Source: Ceratotherium simum simum (lineage: Eukaryota > Chordata > Mammalia > Perissodactyla > Rhinocerotidae). Taken from it: DNA of 64,000 nt. The position numbers and the translations under genes are program-made. A model generated the notes under the pieces. The model was given only the letters and a program-made list of their open reading frames with translations. It did not search any database and was not told the DNA's origin. Position 1 is the first letter of the stretch; each line of letters starts with the position of its first letter. The stretch covers positions 7,965,076 through 8,029,075 of the forward strand of contig NW_004454195.1 in assembly GCF_000283155.1 (NCBI RefSeq). Reading direction: 5' to 3'. Positions 1 to 12,281 of the stretch are shown here, in pieces.

Positions 1-105
1 TGAGATGATCATGTGATTTTTGTTCTTCATTTTATTAATGTGGTGTATTACGTTGATTGATTTGCGAATGTTAAACCATCCCTGCATCCCTGGAAGACAC
101 TGGTC
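1..105 (-). mobile_element. L1 ORF2 fragment, antisense
   Basis: The reverse complement reads as the L1 ORF2 segment around GGGATGCAGGGATGGTTTAA...ATACACCACATTAATAAA. It is cut by the window edge and lies in a NUP153 intron. Confidence 0.75.
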
Positions 106-179
106 TTTAAAGTGGAAATGGCCCACTCACTGACAAAGACCAATGAAATTTTAGGACACCAAAGCCAAAATCCTGAATG

Positions 180-430
180 CTTTCAGAGAGAGAAAAGCTG
201 TTTGCCACAAATAAACAGGTGTCAGGTTAGCATCAGACTTCTAATTTGTAACATCAAATACTAAAAACACTAGAGCAGTGTCCTCAAAGTGAAAATGGTC
301 TTGAACCTAGAATTCTATGACCAGCCAAATTTAATCAAACATAAGGGCAAAATATAGATGTTTTCAGACAAGCAAAGAATCAAAGTTGAACACCCATGAA
401 CACTTTCGAATAATAAATTGGAAACACAAA
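180..430 (+). mobile_element. Old L1/HAL1 3'-end-like fragment
   Basis: Contains a diverged version of the L1M/HAL1 motif 'gaattctat.accagccaaa...ttttcagacaagcaaag'. Family assignment is by recognition only. Confidence 0.45.
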
Positions 431-1039
431 AAAATGCTAAATTAACCTAAAAAAAATAGTATGGAATTCAATACATAAGTGTGAGCAGTTTTTGTCTAAG
501 TTTTTACTTGAAAATTTAAAAACACAATTCAAAGAAAATAAAAACTATATACTATTTGGAAAGGGCTAAAAATGAGGTGGGGTCTAATCAGATTTAATCA
601 TGGTATCACTATACTGTTTCCATTGAAATCAACACTCTTAATCTCCTGTTAACCAACTTGAAAATGAGCCAATATGCTCCATTTTCTGTAAATCATACTC
701 ATGTCCATATCATAATGTGACCAGCCCTGTTTAGTAGACAATATGGGAACTGGTGGAAAAAAAAAAAAAAAAAAGTCTTCAGTAAGGTGGCTGGATTCAG
801 GATCACCATATAAAAATCAATACCTTTTCTCCAAATCAGCAATAAATAGTTGGGCAACATATCTCATTTGTATTTCCTAACATTTCTAATTTGTATTTTC
901 TAATAGCAACAGAACCTGTTACATGCTAAGTAATTAAAAGAACATAAAAGTCTACACAGAAATCAAAATACAATGATGTATACCTTAAAAAAAAAACATA
1001 AAAGGCATATTTAATACTTGTTCCTGAGTGAGAATATTC

Positions 1040-1625
1040 CCCTCATCTCCAATATAATTTCAGTTCTTAGAGGAATTTTTGTGGAGCTTGATAGGCTAAA
1101 CTAATTCTAAAATTCATATGGAAGGGAAAATGCACAAAAAAGTTTGGGGGGAAGGGGAGGTACACAGTCAGGTTTGCCCTACCTAATATCAAACCACACT
1201 ATAAAGCTACAGTAATTAAAACTGTCTAGTAACAATAACTGTAGAGGACACAAATGCACATATATTTGGAAATTTAATGTGATAAAGGTGGAGTTAAAAA
1301 TTGGTGACTGAAGGGTGCGCTAGTCAATAAATGCTGCAGAGAAAATTGGCTATCATTTGGATAAATTGAAGTTATAATCCTGCTAACATAAATTGCAAAA
1401 CTAAATTTATAAAAGTACAGTTCTCTCCCCCATCTGAATTTGCTATCCAAGCATAACATCCAGTTAGATTTGGATTTAAGGGATATTTTCACTTTTATTA
1501 ATCTGAATGCTGAAGGTTTTCCTGTGTAAGACAAAAAATCCATAAGCCATAAAAGAAAAGATGGATGCATTTGACTATATCAAAATTTAATATAACGAAT
1601 GTCCATTTGATGAATGAATCTATAT
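1040..1625 (+). mobile_element. L1 ORF2 3'-part fragment, sense
   Basis: Matches the L1 ORF2 stretch that runs from '...ttctaaaattcatatggaa' through 'aaagctacagtaattaaaac' to 'gactatatcaaaattta'. It is interrupted by many stops. It ends about 110 bp before a NUP153 exon. Confidence 0.7.
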
Positions 1626-1736
1626 AGAAAACTTAATTCTGTTTTCTAATAAAATCTTAGATTTTAGCATAGGAAAAAATGCTTTCTGGAATTACTTGTT
1701 CTTAAAGATTTTTGTCTCTTAATTTCTGTTTTACAG

Positions 1737-2093
1737 ATCAAGGTGCAGCAAAGCCAGTTTTTAGTTTCTTAAACAACTCCTCCTCTAATTCAAGTACTCC
1801 AGCCACTTCAGCTGGTGGTGGCATATTTGGTAGTTCGACCTCTTTCTCCAGTGCCCCTGTGGCTGCCTTTTTGTTTGGACAGGCCAGCAGTCCTGTGAGC
1901 AGCTCTGCCTTTGGTAACTCTGCTGAATCCAGTACATCTCAATCTTTGCTGTTTTCTCAAGAGAGCAAACCAGCAACCACATCCAGCACGGTTACAGCTG
2001 TCACTCCGTTTGTCTTTGGTCCCGGAGCCAGCAGAAATAGTACTGCAACCTCTGGGTTCAGCTTTGGAGCTACAACCACATCTAGCTCTGCAG
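1737..2093 (+). CDS. NUP153: NUP153 exon (fourth from last)
   Basis: The acceptor is TTTTACAG before 1737 and the donor is CAG|GTACAT after 2093. The exon is 357 nt; it starts and ends after one base of a codon, so it is symmetric and could be skipped without a frameshift. It encodes [11 protein letters not shown] at its start, then GIFGSS, FLFGQ, SAFGNS, FVFGPG and FSFGAT motifs separated by Ser/Thr-rich spacers. Confidence 0.93.
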
Positions 2094-5000
2094 GTACATT
2101 TAAAAAAGAAAAAAACATGTTGTAGTTGGATTGGCTTTAATGATAAGTATATCAACTCTTAGCAAATAATATAGCAGGTTATCACAAAACAGCATGGGTG
2201 CCTTTAGGTCATCTATACCCAGGATGGCGTAATTATTCACTATGTGGAATAATGTACATTTTATGTTCAAGTTTAATATAATTACCTCTTGGAGACAATT
2301 TTTCTAATCTCAACATGAGTATAATCTTTAGTTTTTCCAAGGTTCTTTTTGAAATGCTAAATTGTAAGTAACCAAACACTGGGAATTATTTTATTAGACA
2401 TTAGTTACTCATTATGCAGTATATACATGATTATGATATTCGCTGGTTTCTGCAGTGTATTAAATTTCTGATGGGAGATCAGTTGACTTCTTAGATATTG
2501 ACTTCTTAGATATATCCCTTTACCAAAAAATTTGGGGCTTTGAAGGTAGGGAGTCTTGTTAATAATTTTTTTAATATGGATTCTAGAGGCCGGCCCGGTG
2601 GCGTAGCGGTTAAGTGTGCACGCTCCACTTTGGCAGCCCGGGGTTCACAGGTTCGGATCCTGGGCACATACAGTGCACCGCTTGTCAAGCCATGCTGTGG
2701 CGTCGTCCCATATAAAGTAGAGGAAGATGGGCACGGATGTTAGCCCAGGGCCAATCTTCCTCAGCAAAAAAGAGGAGGATTGGCAACAGATGTTAGCTCA
2801 GGGCTAACCTTCCTCACCAAAAAAAAAATATTTGATTCGATATAGTTTTACTGAATAATGGTAGAGAGAATTATAATCTTAATCGTTACTCACAACTTGT
2901 CTTGATGGGATTTATTCAGCAAGGTAAGAGTCTGAAAAGAAGCCTGAAATTTGCTTTTGAGCTTATAGAGATTTCTTGAGGAATATCTCATTATAGCTAT
3001 CATGGTGATAAAAGTATTTCTATGGGCCTCTAGGATCCTCCTTTGTATTTGGCACTGGACCTTCAGCACCAACTGCCAGTCCAGCATTTGGTGCTAACCA
3101 GACCCCAACATTTGGACAAAGTCAAGGTGCCAGCCAGCCTAATCCCCCAGGCTTTGGGTCTGTATCATCTTCAGCAGCATTATTTTCTGCTGGTTCTCAG
3201 CCTGCACCACCTACTTTTGGGACAGTGTCAAGCAGTAGCCAGCCTCCTGTATTTGGACAGCAGCCTTGTCAGTCTGTATTTGGCTCTGGAACAGCTCCTA
3301 ATTCCAGTAAGTGTGTAGTAGTGATGTAGTTTATATCTGCACTTAGGTTCTGTATGTCTTAAATATAATTTTTTCTTTGAACTTAAAAATGCTTATTTGT
3401 GTGTAAGTTGGGAATGTTGTTTATAGTTAAGTCTAAACATACACCTCTCTATTCTGTCAAGTACAAGACGATAAAAAAAAAAGACACATGGTTTTAAAGG
3501 TACTAAAGTGTTTGATTAAAATGTAGTTATTTCTTACTCTGATTTAGGTACTGGATTCATTCAGTCCCATTTTTCCCCAGCTGAATTTACTCTAGCCTAG
3601 ATTTCAACTGTATTTTCTAATCCTCTTCATGATTGGATTATACCCCAGCTCCAGGACTCTCCTGGACAGTCCAGCTGAGATGTCCCAAACACTTTCTATT
3701 TGATGATACTAGCCTTTTCACTTGACTTGCATATTTAAACAAACGTTCCTGTGGCTTTTTTAATATGGCTGATCACATTGTAATATAATGATGTATTTCC
3801 TCAAAATTGCACTGTGTATATTTTTCTAATTGTGAAATATAACCTCATATAGAAAAGCATGAAACATAAATGAACGGTGCAATGTTGAACCAAATGCTTG
3901 TGTAATCAGGAGCCCCGTCTGTATCCCTTTTTGGTCACATTCCTCTCTTCTTTCTTTGCTCTAAAGGTGTCTTAGTTTTTATGGTAATCAGTTTTATTGG
4001 GTTTTATTTAAAGTTAACTACTGATACATCCATCTCTAGAAAATATAGTTTTGCTTGATTTTTAACTATATAAATGGAATCTCACTGTATTCAGTCTTTT
4101 GATTCTTACTGCTTTCACTCTGCCTTATTTGTAAGATTCATCCATGTTATTGCATACAGTTTGTTCATTTTCATTGCTGCAGAGTAAATCACTGTATGAA
4201 TATACCACAATTTATCCACATAGTGTTGCTGAATGTTTGAGTTGTTTTTAGTTATTAGGGAATAATGCAGCTCCGCACATTCTCCCTGGGAGAAGGATTG
4301 CCAAATTAAAAAGTGTGCATATCTTATACTTTAAAAGATAATACAAACTTTTTCTGATGGATTGTGCCAGTTCACATTCTAGCAGCATTGTATGAGGATT
4401 CTCATATTTGGATTCTACTTGATTTCTGTTTTTGTGAACTCTTTCTGTAAGTTTTTGGGGCCATTTTGCTGTTCGCTTGTTTTGCTTTTGCTTATTGATT
4501 TGTAGGAGTTCTTTATGTATTTCAGATATTAGTACTTTGTCAGTACATGTAGCAGATTTCTCATATTTTGCGACACGTTAACCATTTTAATCGAGATTCA
4601 TTAACTTTTTTCTCCTAATATGGAATTGGAGAGTTTAGCTTTCTTTGACACCAGTAACATTGCCCTCCATCCTCGTAATGTAGTGACACTGTACAGTTAG
4701 ATCAGTGTTCTGAGTATGCAGATGCCATATGATGCGCTGTGATTTTATTTCCTATGCAGAATTTTGGCTGTTTTTCAGTATCTGAAAGAAATTTCTCACA
4801 GAATCTTCTAGCCTGCTCCTCCCACCAAGCTTTTGAGGCCTGCTGTTTAACTGTGGTCTTGGAGATCTCTTTTTTTAACTGTTCTCTTGGAGAGTCCCTT
4901 TAGCTTCCTCTTAAAGGAATCTCTGTTTCCTGGGTGCCATGTCGTCTTCCTTCTTATTCTCTTGTTTTGATAGAGTACATCTTCCAGTGACTGCTTAAGG

Positions 5001-8000
5001 ACTCAGGGAAGAAAATTTTGAGACTGTAGATTTCTGGAAGGATCTTTATTCTGCCCCCATGTTTGGTAAGATTTTGATTGAATATAGATTTAGATTGGAA
5101 ATCATTTTCATAGTTTTGAGAGCATTTCTTCATTGTGGACTTACTGGCTCCCCGAGTTACTCTTGAAGTCTTGATTGATCTTTGCTTTTTGATCTGTTTC
5201 TTCTTTCTGGAATCTCAGAATCTTTTGTTTTGCCTCCAGTGTTGTGACTTATCAGGAGGATGTTCCTTGGTCTGGATCCATTTTTATCTATTGCTTTTGT
5301 AAGGAATGCAGTGTGTCCTCTTGTGAACTTTCATTCTTGGGAATTTTCTTGAATTATTTCTTTGAAGATTTTGTGCCTTATTCTTTAAGTTTCATTCTCT
5401 CTTTTTTTCCCCACTTTTTTTCTTTGTTGTACTTTCTGGGAAGATTTCTTCAATTTATCTTTTACTACCCCTTCTATTGAGATATTACTTCCACTAGTAT
5501 CACTTTTTAATTTCCAAGTGTTCTTTTTTGTTCTGTGGATATTTCCTTTTTATATCCTTCTGTTGTTTCAGAAGTGTTGTCTATTGATCTCTTGAGGATG
5601 TTAATAATGAGGTAGTTTGTTTATTAAAGCTTTTGCTTAGTTTTCTCCAAATTGCTTTTTTCTATTGTTTTGGTCTTAGTGTTTCATATGAAATACTTTC
5701 CTCAAATGTCTGGTGCTTCTTGACTATCTACTCACAGCTTTTGGACTCTTTTTCAATTGTAGTAAGAATACTTAGCATGGAATCTACCGTTTCAACAAAT
5801 TAAGTGAACAATACAGTATTGTTAACTATAGGTACGATGTTGTACAGCAGATTCTAGAACTTACTCATCTTTCATAACTGAAACTTAATACCCACTGAAT
5901 AGCAACTCCCCATTTCCTCCCATCCTCTTCCCCACCTCCAGCAGCCACTATTCTTCTCTTTGCTTCCATGAATTTGGCTGTTTTAGATACCTCATGTAAG
6001 TGAAATCAGGCAGTGCTTGTCCTTCTGTGACTGGCTATTTCACTTAGCATAATGTCCTCCAGGTTCATCCATGTTTTCATATATTACAAGATTTCCTTCT
6101 TTTTTAAGGCTGAATCATATTCCATTGTATGTATACACATTATCTATGCATCTGTCAATGGACATTTAGGTTGTTTTTACATCTTGGTTATTGTGAATAA
6201 TGCTGCAATGAACATGAGAGTCCAAATATCTCTTGAAGATCTTGATTTCAAATCCTTTGGATAAATACCTAGAATAGGATTGCTGGATCATCTAGTATTT
6301 CTATTTTTGACTTTTTGAGGAACCTCCATACTATTTTCCATAGTGGCTGCACCAATTTGCATTCCTGCCACCAATGCACAAGGGTTCCCTTTTTTCCACA
6401 TCCTTGCCAACACTTATCTCTTATCTTTTTGATGATAGCCATTCTAACATGTGTAAGTTAATACCTCATAGTGGTTTTGATTTGCATTTCCCTGATGATT
6501 AGTGATGGTGAGCATCTTTTCATATACCTGTTGGCCACTTGTATGTCATCTTTGGAGAAATGTCTAGTCAAATCTTTTGCTCATTTTTTAATTGGGTTAT
6601 TTGGCTTTTATTTGCTACTGAGTTGTAGGAGTTCCTTGTATATTTTGGATATCAGCCGCTTATCAGATATAGTTTGCGAATATTTTTTCCTGTTCTACTC
6701 ATAATCTTATGAGAAAGTCTCAATTTTATGTAGGACACCTAAATATCACTTGATAATTCTTGTACCTGGATAGGGCTTGTAGATCTTGAATTTCATTGTA
6801 GGTTTATCTGACTGGCTGGTTTACTTGGGAAGACCTGGATGTTAGTATCTTTAGGTCTTTCTTTTTAGATTGTCAGATTCCCCAGAGAAGATTCTTTCAG
6901 TCTCCTGTCTGGAGGGTGTGTATACACTCCTGGCTGCCAGTATTCTGGGAGCTGAGTCAGGGAGGGAGGCTGCAGTTCTAAATATTCGTTATATCAACCT
7001 ACTCTTAATTTTTCTGTTTTCAACATGATATCCTTGCCTTTATGCATGATGTCTCTCAGTCCAGAGACCTCTCCAGAGACTAAAATACTAAAATTCTGTT
7101 CTTCTGCTAGGGTAGATAGAGGAGGAGAATTACCATTCTGTTTGGTGTTGAGGAGGGATTGACCTGGGTATCTGCTTCTTGAACAGATATACTGCCATCC
7201 TTCCTATGTTTTAGTTACAACTTCATTCTCACTTCCAGAGGTTCCAGAGGAAGCTAAACCTTTTGGGTATGTTTAGTGTAAATGGAATTGCTTCTGTGCT
7301 TTACCTTGCTGCTGGTTTAGTATTCATTTCCAGTCAGCCTTCCAGCTTCTAAATATTGTTGCTGTTGTCTCCCCTCTCCCTATCTTTGTAAAAAAAAATC
7401 CCATTACTGTTATTTTAACATAATTTTTGAAGAAGATAGAGCTAAATGTGTTTGTTGATTCTGCTGTCTTTAACCAGAATTCCACTCTGCCTTTTTTTCC
7501 TTGGTCATGGGTGAGTTGGGTCACTTGTGGGAGGATGTCAAGTATATACTGCTTGTCAGTGGAGAAAATGCTTAATTTTAACTTTCTTTAAATTAAGTGA
7601 TCATAAGAGAGCTTAACCCTTTACATGTTTTTGTATGAAAAGATCAGAGACATTACTAAAAAAAACTATCATTTTTACCTTAAGTTTTTCTGTTTCAACT
7701 ATTGTAGGTTCAGTTTTCCAGTTTGGCAGCAGCAGCACTACCAATTTCAACTTTACCAACAACAATCCACCACCAGGAGTATTCACATTTGGTGCAAATC
7801 CTAGCACACCTGCAGCCTCAGCCCAGCCCTCCGGCTCAGGGGGCTTTCCATTTAGCCAGTCTTTAGCAGGATTTACTATGGGGTAAGAGAACTTTTTGGT
7901 GAAATGGAGAATTTGACATGGGAAGGGTACATGCATATGCGTGAGTGTGTATGTGTTTTGTTTTTAACATCCCCAAGGTACAGTACAGTTCAGGTAAAAT

Positions 8001-8075
8001 CAAGTGTATTCTCCAATATCAATTTTACCATCTTATAATTTTGGAGGATCGTAGCCTGAGAAGAATATCAGTAAT

Positions 8076-8110
<35 letters not shown>

Positions 8111-8331
8111 TAGGTGTAACAGAAAATGTGTTTACTTTAACAATGTCTTTTTTCTCCCCCTTGTCACTGGTCAAATTTAATGTTGTTATGATTCTGAAAT
8201 TTTATCTGAGCATCATGTCACATTATGAAGTTTTTACTTTTCACAGGTCAAATGGGAAACACAGCTTCTCTTCTTCTGGAACTTCAGTTCCTGGTCGCAA
8301 GATAAAGACTGCTGTTAGACGCAAGAAATAA
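1737..8331 (+). CDS. NUP153: NUP153, nuclear pore basket nucleoporin, C-terminal part (last four coding exons)
   Basis: Four exons, 1737-2093, 3034-3306, 7708-7882 and 8247-8331, join in frame (phases 1, 1, 2 and stop) to give the last 296 residues; the rest lies upstream of the window. NUP153 is a nucleoplasmic basket component of the nuclear pore that binds transport receptors through FG motifs. The visible part is Ser/Thr/Ala/Gly-rich and low in charge, with about fifteen FG motifs (FLFG, FVFG, FSFG, FQFG, FTFG, VFGQ, TFGT), and ends in a basic tail, [12 protein letters not shown], which I recognise as the NUP153 C terminus. The GVFTFGAN segment in the third exon corresponds to the FG motif known in human NUP153 to contact lentiviral capsid. 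No frameshift or premature stop. Identity is very secure; the 5' limit is only the first exon seen, not the gene start. Confidence 0.96.
2483..2512. repeat. Perfect 15-bp tandem duplication
   Basis: TTGACTTCTTAGATA occurs twice back to back in a NUP153 intron. Confidence 0.85.
2588..2829 (+). mobile_element. ERE SINE (long CCCATATAAAGT type)
   Basis: Complete element: head GGCCGGCCCGGTGGCGTAGC, B box GGTTCGGATCC, middle CATGCTGTGGCG...CCCATATAAAGTAGAGG, two GATGTTAGC...CTTCCTCA units, and an A-rich tail. It lies in the NUP153 intron between the first two exons seen. I call this subtype ERE1-like. Confidence 0.9.
3034..3306 (+). CDS. NUP153: NUP153 exon (third from last)
   Basis: The acceptor is GCCTCTAG before 3034 and the donor is TCCA|GTAAGT after 3306. 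The 273-nt exon reads through in the frame set by the previous exon. It encodes FVFGTG, PAFGAN, TFGQS, GFGSV, TFGTV, VFGQQ and VFGSG, the densest FG cluster of this stretch. Its frame differs from the overlapping open frame at 3043-3318, which is a shadow. Confidence 0.93.
3960..4600 (-). mobile_element. Old L1 fragment, antisense
   Basis: The reverse complement resembles the mammalian L1M ORF2 3' end and UTR: the ATTCATCCATGTTATTGCAT, GAATAATGCAGC and GGAGTTCTTTATGTATTTCA blocks are all L1 antisense hallmarks. Highly diverged. Confidence 0.6.
4600..5754. other. Intronic AT/T-rich sequence, no gene
   Basis: Part of the 4.4-kb NUP153 intron. T-rich and possibly a further diverged antisense LINE, but I could not assign it. 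I see no exon. Confidence 0.4.
5755..6715 (-). mobile_element. L1 3' end (ORF2 end and UTR), antisense
   Basis: Clear L1 3' region in reverse: TACAGTATTGTTAACTATAG...GATGTTGTACAGCAGATT, then TTCATCCATGTTTTCA, AATAATGCTGCAATGAACAT and TTGATTTGCATTTCCCTGAT blocks. About 0.95 kb; it occupies the NUP153 intron before the penultimate exon. Confidence 0.8.
7708..7882 (+). CDS. NUP153: NUP153 exon (penultimate)
   Basis: The acceptor is ATTGTAG before 7708 and the donor is GG|GTAAGA after 7882. The 175-nt exon starts after one base of a codon and ends after two. It encodes FQFGSSST, then [18 protein letters not shown] and GGFPFSQS. It is preceded by a 4.4-kb intron made largely of antisense LINE sequence. 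Confidence 0.94.
8077..8109 (+). repeat. (GT)n microsatellite
   Basis: About 16 GT units in the 364-nt last NUP153 intron, ending about 137 nt before the last exon's acceptor. Confidence 0.95.
8247..8331 (+). CDS. NUP153: NUP153 last coding exon with stop
   Basis: The acceptor is TTTTCACAG before 8247. The first base completes a Gly codon. The exon encodes [19 protein letters not shown] and the basic end KTAVRRKK, with TAA at 8329-8331. The 3' UTR follows directly. Confidence 0.95.
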
Positions 8332-9370
8332 AGGTCACAGTGGTGTTATACACAACAGGTGCCCTTCTTTCAGATACTGGATTGTACTGTGTACTGGGGT
8401 TATCTGAAGTCAGATCTGCCTAAGGACTTAATTTTGGAATTTTCCTCCTTTTTCTTTCTTTACAGAAGTCCCATCCTCACCTCTCCCAGCCCCTTTTTAA
8501 AAAATAGTAGCTAGACTGGTCACTGAATCTTCAGCAAAAATATTTTATGATCCAGCAGATTATTCACTGATTTGGCATAGGCTGGCTGAACCCAGGATTA
8601 GAGCCCGCTCGGTGAATGGCTTTGTATAGAACCTCTTCATCTGCACCACTATGTGCGTTGATATGCGTTTATGGAACGCACTGAAATTATAATTATATCT
8701 GAGGAATTCTGTATAGATTAGAGGATGTTGAAATGAATGATTTCTATGCTGAGTTTGTGCTGGTGTATGTGTGAAGTGAGTGAGTTGAATGTACTGTGCA
8801 CTAAAATTTTCTGATAGAGGAAGCCTGATTAAAGAATGGTCCATGCTAAGGACTTGTTAGATCTAGTTCATTCTCCATTTAATAATTATATGCTATTTCT
8901 ATATTTTCATTCTTCTGACTATCACTTGTCTTGCCTTTTTCATTATTTTATTATGAAAGTTGTGTAAATACAATTTTGTTTCTGTACGTTTTTGGCATAC
9001 CATAAATCTGTGAACTTGAAATTTTCATTTTGTGTTAGAAATTTTTTTTGTTGTTTATGTTTAGTCTTGTCTCAGATTTTATTATGTAAATCCCATTATT
9101 CAAAGTTGCCTAAATCCATTTGGAAATCTTTAAAAAAAAATTGGGGATTCTTAAAGTAAATTTATTGGCTTTTCTGATCCAGTTTTGTTTGGACCAAAAA
9201 CCAGTATTGTACAAAGTATTAAGCATATATTTTTATATTTACTGAAATGGACTGTGGTGACTTTGGATAATAAGGAAAAGTTTAATATTAAAGCCATGTT
9301 TATTACAGTATAATTAACATGTTAAACCATGGGATAAATGCCATCAATAAAAAAATTATGAAATACTTTT
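8332..9370 (+). other. NUP153: NUP153 3' UTR (extent inferred)
   Basis: AT-rich non-coding sequence follows the stop, with no recognised interspersed repeat, as expected of a conserved UTR. The extent is inferred from the AATAAA at 9346-9351 followed by a T/GT-rich stretch (TTTTTGTTCTAGTGTT). A second AATAAA at 9613-9618 could extend it. Confidence 0.55.
9346..9351 (+). terminator. Probable NUP153 polyadenylation signal
   Basis: An AATAAA hexamer lies about 1.0 kb after the NUP153 stop, with a GT/T-rich downstream element within 30 nt. The alternative hexamer is at 9613-9618. Confidence 0.5.
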
Positions 9371-9612
9371 TGTTCTAGTGTTAACTCATAACAAAGGTAC
9401 CAGTGTTAATGGAAGGGAACCTTTTTATAAAGGTTAGCAGTGATCAGTTAGAAGAGAAATTCCAAAGGATACATTTAAGTGATTTGGAGAACTCCAAAGT
9501 GAAGGGGAAAGTGTCTGAATTTACAACATATGGAAGGTACCTTGCTTTTTGTCTGGTGCTAGGAATCTCACCTACTTTGCATATAAATGGACGTAACTTT
9601 CTAAAAGTTGAA

Positions 9613-9618
9613 AATAAA
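9613..9618 (+). terminator. Alternative NUP153 polyadenylation signal
   Basis: A second AATAAA about 270 nt beyond the first, followed by T-rich sequence (TTTCTCTTTGTACTTGT). It may mark a longer NUP153 3' UTR isoform. Confidence 0.35.
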
Positions 9619-9619
9619 T

Positions 9620-11620
9620 ACAACCATTTCTCTTTGTACTTGTATCTTCCTTAATAGGTGACTAGACAGTGTTTATTGATAGAGTTCTTGGAGATAGATG
9701 CCCAGAGCAGCTCACAAAAACTTCAGTGCTCCTTTTGTGTAATATCTTTTGGATTGTTTTACTAAATTTTTTTTTTAACTAGATTTCTTTAGTATGGTCC
9801 ATAAAAGAGCTCTTGAGACAGCATTTGATAGTTTTATTCTTCAGTTTGAAGACACAGTTACTTTGTGCTTTTATTTTGCTGAATTTTTTGGAGTCTATAT
9901 TTGGAACTTTAATATGTTTAGGAGCTTTTTTGCGTGTTTGCAAGGAAAAGATATTTTTCTTATTGAAAATATCTTAGGCCATCATCAAATGCTGCTTTTG
10001 GAGTAGAAGTTTTGTATTTATAATACTTTATTAAGGATAAATATTTGACATGGACCTGTTTGGGGAGCAAACGATGGTGAATGCTAGAAGTAAACTGGAA
10101 ATCGGGTTTAACAGTGAGAACTTATGCCTAACTAAATTGCAGGCTCATTCATTCTTAGCCATTGTCTAGGCCCAAATAGACAGGAATATTAGGCTTTCTA
10201 CTCTGGAAAAGATTTTTTCATAAAAAGTGTGCTAGAAATTTTTTTTTAGTTTTAGTACTTTTTTTTTTGAAAACAAGTGACTGAAAACCATACTTAGGGT
10301 AGCTTATCTTAAAAATGAAATCTTCTAGCCCCCAAAACGGAAGTTTATAGGGCTGTATTCAGGACTTGGAACTTGTTTTTTCCATCTCAACTGCTGTAAT
10401 TCTCAGGCTGCACATGACAGCTCTAGAATACATTCATGGTAGGAGCTCCAACCTCAGACCTGTCCCTACTTAAGCCCACCAGAGGTAGCTCTTTACTGAA
10501 CTGGCTCAGGCTATAGACCCACTCTGATCTACTCCCTGTGGCTTTAATAGCAACCATGTGCAGGGTTGGGTTATATGCTCCATACACAAGTGAAAATCCA
10601 GGGCTGTTTGTAGAACAAGGGGAAACAGCATGGAAAGAAAACAAAAGCCCACTTCTCATGCTGGCCCAGTAAGGAATTGTTTTTAATTGAAAATAATCTC
10701 TGAAGGGAGGAAAGCCATATGCAGCAAGATTGACTGAATAATCAGGTATGCTTATATAATGTGGTTGATTGACAAAAGTGTCAGTTGTTCTCACTGAATG
10801 TACATCAATATAACTTGGTGGGGTGTGTCAAATGTATAATCTAGGCCCTCTTCACCAGAGATACATTCAATCACTGGGTCTGGATAGGGTCCAAAAACCT
10901 GTATCATTAAATAAGCACCTGGAAGACTTCTGACGAATGAAGTCCAGGCATGCCACTTTGCTATGTTGTTTTGAGTAATTAACAATTTCAGGCATTAAGG
11001 AAAAAAAAGTACAATTCAAACAAACAACTGGAAAAGGTGAGCTGTTTATTAATATTTGTTACAAATGCTCTCCTGAAATTGTTCATGTAATTAGGATTTT
11101 ATTATTTGAAATAAGTGTTGGACTAATTTTAATAATTTGTAACCAGGCCATCAACTTCCTGGTTTAGCCTGTGAAGAACTTGTGTTTGCTTTAATTGTAT
11201 TAGTTTGTCATTTCCTAGGCCTGTTTAAAGTTTGAAACTCAATGGAAATTTTACAAAGGTTAGCCTCTGTTTAATAAATAGAAACTAACAAATTTGGTAT
11301 AGTAAAATTGAGAAAATGGGTATGTTGGGTCTAGCTACACACACCAGCTGTATAACCGTCTCAGAGCCTTCATTTCCTTGTAATATGGGGCATTTATAAA
11401 CTTATCTCAGAAGCCCACTGTAGTTCCAGAATGTGTAGTTTGTGGCTGGGCTCCTAACAGCACATTGCCTACAGAACTTAAACCAGGCCATAGTTTAGCT
11501 ACATTTAAGTTTATCCTGTATTATCTTTGTCCTTCTTGAGGAACCTTTTTTATATCCTGTCCCCCTTTCTCTCTAGATTTGTTCATAAACGTTAGACTAG
11601 GAAATGCTTGTATAGATGAG
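9620..11620. other. Space between the NUP153 end and the FAM8A1 3' end
   Basis: No exon recognised. A - strand open frame at 10423-10794 with a second at 10791-10985 has no family resemblance I can name. The stretch around 10830-10940 looks like a decayed hAT/MER5-type element on the - strand (CAGGTGCTTATTTAATGATACAGG...GACCC). No function is assigned. Confidence 0.4.
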
Positions 11621-11750
11621 AACTAGGTTTAAATTGCCCAGCTCAGTCATTTACTAGCTATGAAACTTGGCACTTCTGGATCATCATCTGTATGTATGTG
11701 GGTCCTTAATATCTTACATGGTGGTTGGGATGGTTACCAACTTTAAGGAA
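11620..11750 (+). mobile_element. MIR-like SINE fragment
   Basis: Weak match to the MIR core ('tagctatgaaacttggca' and the flanking 'atcatctgta'). Confidence 0.35.
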
Positions 11751-12021
11751 AGGACAGGATTAGTTTAACATTATGCTTAGTCATCTGTGGGTAACTTTTG
11801 AGTGACCTGCTAAAAGAATATATCCCAGGAAGTGGATGATTTTTTTTTTTGATAGACCTCTATTTCTGAAAGCATTCTAGTTGACTCCTGTTGCCATTCT
11901 CCTGAAGGCAGAGAATGCTGGAGAAGCTGTATTTGGAAGCAAGGTCACCCTTAAGTAGGAGATTCTAGAGCAAACCTTCTCAAAGAAACAGGTAAAACAC
12001 AAAAGCGTTGGTGACCAGGTA

Positions 12022-12027
12022 TTTATT
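12022..12027 (-). terminator. Probable FAM8A1 polyadenylation signal
   Basis: AATAAA on the - strand, with a GT-rich downstream element 15-35 nt further on (GCTTTTGTGTTTTACC). This is the best hexamer plus downstream element I saw in the 3' flank; others exist closer to the stop. Confidence 0.45.
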
Positions 12028-12281
12028 GAGACAAAGAATACAAATTGGTGGCATAGAAATTATTAAAAATAGAATGCTGAATTTCATTTATCTGTAGGCC
12101 ATCAGATACTGTTTGTGGGTAAGCCCTACTGAGACACACATTTTGAAATAAGAACTTTACCCAGGCAAGCACATATTGTATTTTGGCCTTTGGTATGGGG
12201 GATGGGGAATGGTAATTGAAATGACACTTCTCAGATTTTAGGAATACTGCTGTTATTTAGGCATATTCTTTATCCTTTTTT

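Noticed and set aside
2588..2829. tRNA-like A and B boxes in this and the other EREs
   Set aside because: These are promoter remnants of tRNA-derived SINEs, each followed by SINE body and A-tail. None is a functional tRNA gene.
10423..10985. Two abutting - strand open frames (123 and 64 codons) between NUP153 and FAM8A1
   Set aside because: No recognised family, no splice or start support, and part of the sequence looks like a decayed hAT/MER5-type element. Treated as chance frames.
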